From: an uncultured Steroidobacter sp.
Lineage (GTDB): Bacteria > Pseudomonadota > Gammaproteobacteria > Steroidobacterales > Steroidobacteraceae
Assembly (NCBI GenBank): GCA_938008435.1
Contig: CALLKK010000002.1
Span: 1 to 64,000, forward strand
Direction: 5' to 3'
Length of the DNA stretch: 64,000 nucleotides
Part shown: piece after piece, positions 62,591-64,000 of the stretch
Layout of the letters: each line of letters begins with the position of its first letter
Position numbering within the stretch: position 1 is the first letter of the stretch
The notes under the pieces: generated by a model
What the model saw: the letters and a program-made list of their open reading frames with translations, nothing else
Database searches by the model: none
What the model was told of the DNA's origin: nothing
Made by a program: the position numbers and the translations under genes

Positions 62591-63949
62591 CTACGGCGCG
62601 CGAATCCCGTACTTGTCCATGAGATCGTAAAGCGTTGGGCGGCTCACTCCGAGCAGCTCCGCCGTGCGGGAGATGTTCCCGTTCGTGATCGCCAGGGACT
62701 GCTGGATCGCCCGTCGCTCGGCGCGCGCTCGCACTTCCTTGAGATTGAAGAGCCGTTCGCCCTCGGCTACCTCCTTAAGCCCTAAGTCTTCCGCCGTGAT
62801 GAGCGGCCCCTCACCCAGGATGGCGGCCGTCCTCACCTTATTCTCCAGCTCGCGCACGTTCCCCGGCCACTCGTAAGCCTCGAGCGCGGCCAGAGCCCCT
62901 TCCGTAAACCCTCGCTTCGGTCGTCCCTGGCCGCCCAGCTTGCGCAGGAAGGCATGAGCCAGCACGGTGGGATCTCCCTTGCGCTCGCGTAGCGGCGGCA
63001 CGGCAATCACGACCTCCCCAATACGGTAGAAGAGGTCTTCGCGGAATTTCTGCTCGGCGATCAGCGCCTGAAGGTTCTTGTTCGTCGCACAGATGACGCG
63101 CGTATCGACCGCAATCTCCTCGCGTCCGCCGATCCGCTCGATGACGCGGTCCTGCAGGAATCTGAGCAGCTTGGCCTGGAGCGGTAATGGCATGTCGCCG
63201 ATTTCATCCAGGAACAGCGTTCCGCCGGCCGCCAGCTCGACTTTGCCGACCGTCCGCTTGATGGCGCCGGTGAATGCGCCCTTCTCATGCCCGAAGAGCT
63301 CACTCTCGAGAAGTTGCTCGGGAATCGCCGCGCAGTTGATTGCCACGAATCGCCCTGTGCGGCGCTCGCTCTGTGCGTGCAGAGCTCGCGCGATCAGCTC
63401 CTTGCCCGTTCCGCTCTCGCCTGTGATCAGCACCGATACATCCGTCGGCGCGACCTTCTCGACGATGCGACACACTCTCTGCATCGCTTCGTCAGTTGCG
63501 ATGAGCCCATCGAACGGCGAATGCGCCTGAGCTTCGCGCAGCCTGCGATTTTCGTCCTCGAGGTCGTAGATGTGAAACGCCCGGCTCACGATCAGGCGCA
63601 ATGCGTCAGTGTCGAGAGGCTTCAAGTAGAAGTCATAGGCGCCGAGCGAGACTGCTCGTACCGCGTTCTCGCGATCTCCATGACCCGTGACTACTATCAC
63701 CTTCGTCTGGGGCGCCAGCGCCAGAATCTCGCGCAGCGTCTGCATGCCTTCATCTACGCCCTCGGGATCCGGCGGCAAGCCGAGATCCTGCAGCACCACA
63801 CGTGGCTCGTAGCGCCGCAAGTGTGCGACCGCCTCGTTTCGAGTCGTCACCGTCAGCACTTCGTATTCGTCGAAGCACCACTTCAATTGTTTCTGCAGGC
63901 CCAGATCGTCCTCGACGATGAGCAGCCTTGGTTTGTCGCTGATCGACAT
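62591..63949 (-). CDS. prsR: PrsR, sigma-54 response regulator of the PEP-CTERM/EPS system
   Basis: 452-residue NtrC-like regulator. Receiver domain with LLIVEDDLGLQKQLKWCFDEYEVLTV, phospho-acceptor Asp in VVLQDLGLPPDPEGVDEGM (a loop characteristic of PrsR) and VTGHGDRENAVRAVSLGAYDFYLKPLD. AAA+ domain with GESGTGKE, GAFTGA and GGTLFLDEIGDMPLPLQ. C-terminal Fis-type helix-turn-helix GNISRTAELLGVSRPTLYDLM. AGGAAAGAG lies before the ATG. The cognate kinase PrsK is not in the window and may lie to the right. It is expected to switch on sigma-54 promoters of EPS and PEP-CTERM genes. Confidence 0.93.
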   Translation of the reverse strand: MSISDKPRLLIVEDDLGLQKQLKWCFDEYEVLTVTTRNEAVAHLRRYEPRVVLQDLGLPPDPEGVDEGMQTLREILALAPQTKVIVVTGHGDRENAVRAVSLGAYDFYLKPLDTDALRLIVSRAFHIYDLEDENRRLREAQAHSPFDGLIATDEAMQRVCRIVEKVAPTDVSVLITGESGTGKELIARALHAQSERRTGRFVAINCAAIPEQLLESELFGHEKGAFTGAIKRTVGKVELAAGGTLFLDEIGDMPLPLQAKLLRFLQDRVIERIGGREEIAVDTRVICATNKNLQALIAEQKFREDLFYRIGEVVIAVPPLRERKGDPTVLAHAFLRKLGGQGRPKRGFTEGALAALEAYEWPGNVRELENKVRTAAILGEGPLITAEDLGLKEVAEGERLFNLKEVRARAERRAIQQSLAITNGNISRTAELLGVSRPTLYDLMDKYGIRAP

Positions 63950-64000
63950 TCTCTTTCCTCAGACAGGGCCAGAGGCACGAGCCTGCATCGGTTCGTTGCT

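Noticed and set aside
63974..63986. Sigma-54-like element GGCACGAGCCTGC near the right edge, plus strand
   Set aside because: Spacing between GG and GC is 9, not 10, and no downstream gene is visible in the window.
1..64000. tRNA, rRNA, CRISPR arrays, insertion sequences, phage or plasmid genes
   Set aside because: T-loop-like GGTTCGA strings fall inside coding genes; no regular repeat-spacer pattern, transposase or integrase motifs were seen.

Overview
The window is high-GC chromosomal DNA from a Gram-negative bacterium, most likely a gammaproteobacterium. Supporting signs are lipoproteins with lipoboxes, outer-membrane polysaccharide export genes, YoaA/DinG-type helicase, SrkA, DusA, and a glrK-qseG-glrR operon in the enterobacterial order. 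The PrsR/XrtA-style exopolysaccharide genes at the right end recall Nevskiales/Xanthomonadales-like and beta-proteobacterial genomes. Species cannot be named from sequence reading alone. No tRNA, rRNA, CRISPR array, insertion sequence or phage gene was seen.

Region 1 (1-18.5 kb) is mostly housekeeping, nearly all on the minus strand. It holds phoB (cut by the left edge), tsaB, a DinG/YoaA helicase, an exported DUF11-like protein, a class III cyclase fused to an FHA domain, a secreted M28 peptidase (plus strand), dusA, a chemoreceptor with a CheR-tether tail, a PAS/GAF/GGDEF/EAL protein, typA, two envelope lipoproteins (one a HELGH metalloprotease) and srkA.

Region 2 (18.7-23.3 kb, plus strand) holds galE and the kinase / lipoprotein / sigma-54 activator operon glrK-qseG-glrR. 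A 160-bp run of hairpins and short repeats follows.

Region 3 (23.6-35.2 kb, plus strand) is a tightly overlapping 12-gene operon. Its order reads as a legionaminic acid (nonulosonic acid) pathway: legB, legC, legH/neuD-like, legI, legG, ptmE, legF, then two SDRs around a Gfo/Idh/MocA oxidoreductase. It ends with a NodB-type deacetylase and an M28-like DUF2172/DUF4910 protein. ptmE points to GDP-linked sugars as in Campylobacter.

Region 4 (35.3-54.6 kb) is a strand-switching surface-glycan region. It contains several GT2 and GT4 glycosyltransferases, a PglK/MsbA-like ABC exporter, an AsnB-type amidotransferase, a PaaK/CapK-type adenylating enzyme, a secreted IPT/TIG-like protein with its own strong terminator, a GtrB-GtrA-GT39 cassette, and an O-antigen ligase/polymerase.

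Region 5 (54.7-63.9 kb, minus strand) is an exopolysaccharide export operon of the XrtA/PEP-CTERM-associated kind: Wza-like export protein, Wzc-like chain-length protein, tyrosine autokinase, outer-membrane barrel, DUF3473-type deacetylase, membrane GT2 and an FkbM-like protein. The sigma-54 response regulator prsR lies upstream. No exosortase or initiating sugar-phosphate transferase lies inside the window. Together regions 2-5 look like one large locus that builds, modifies and exports a nonulosonate-containing cell-surface glycan. That linkage is inference.
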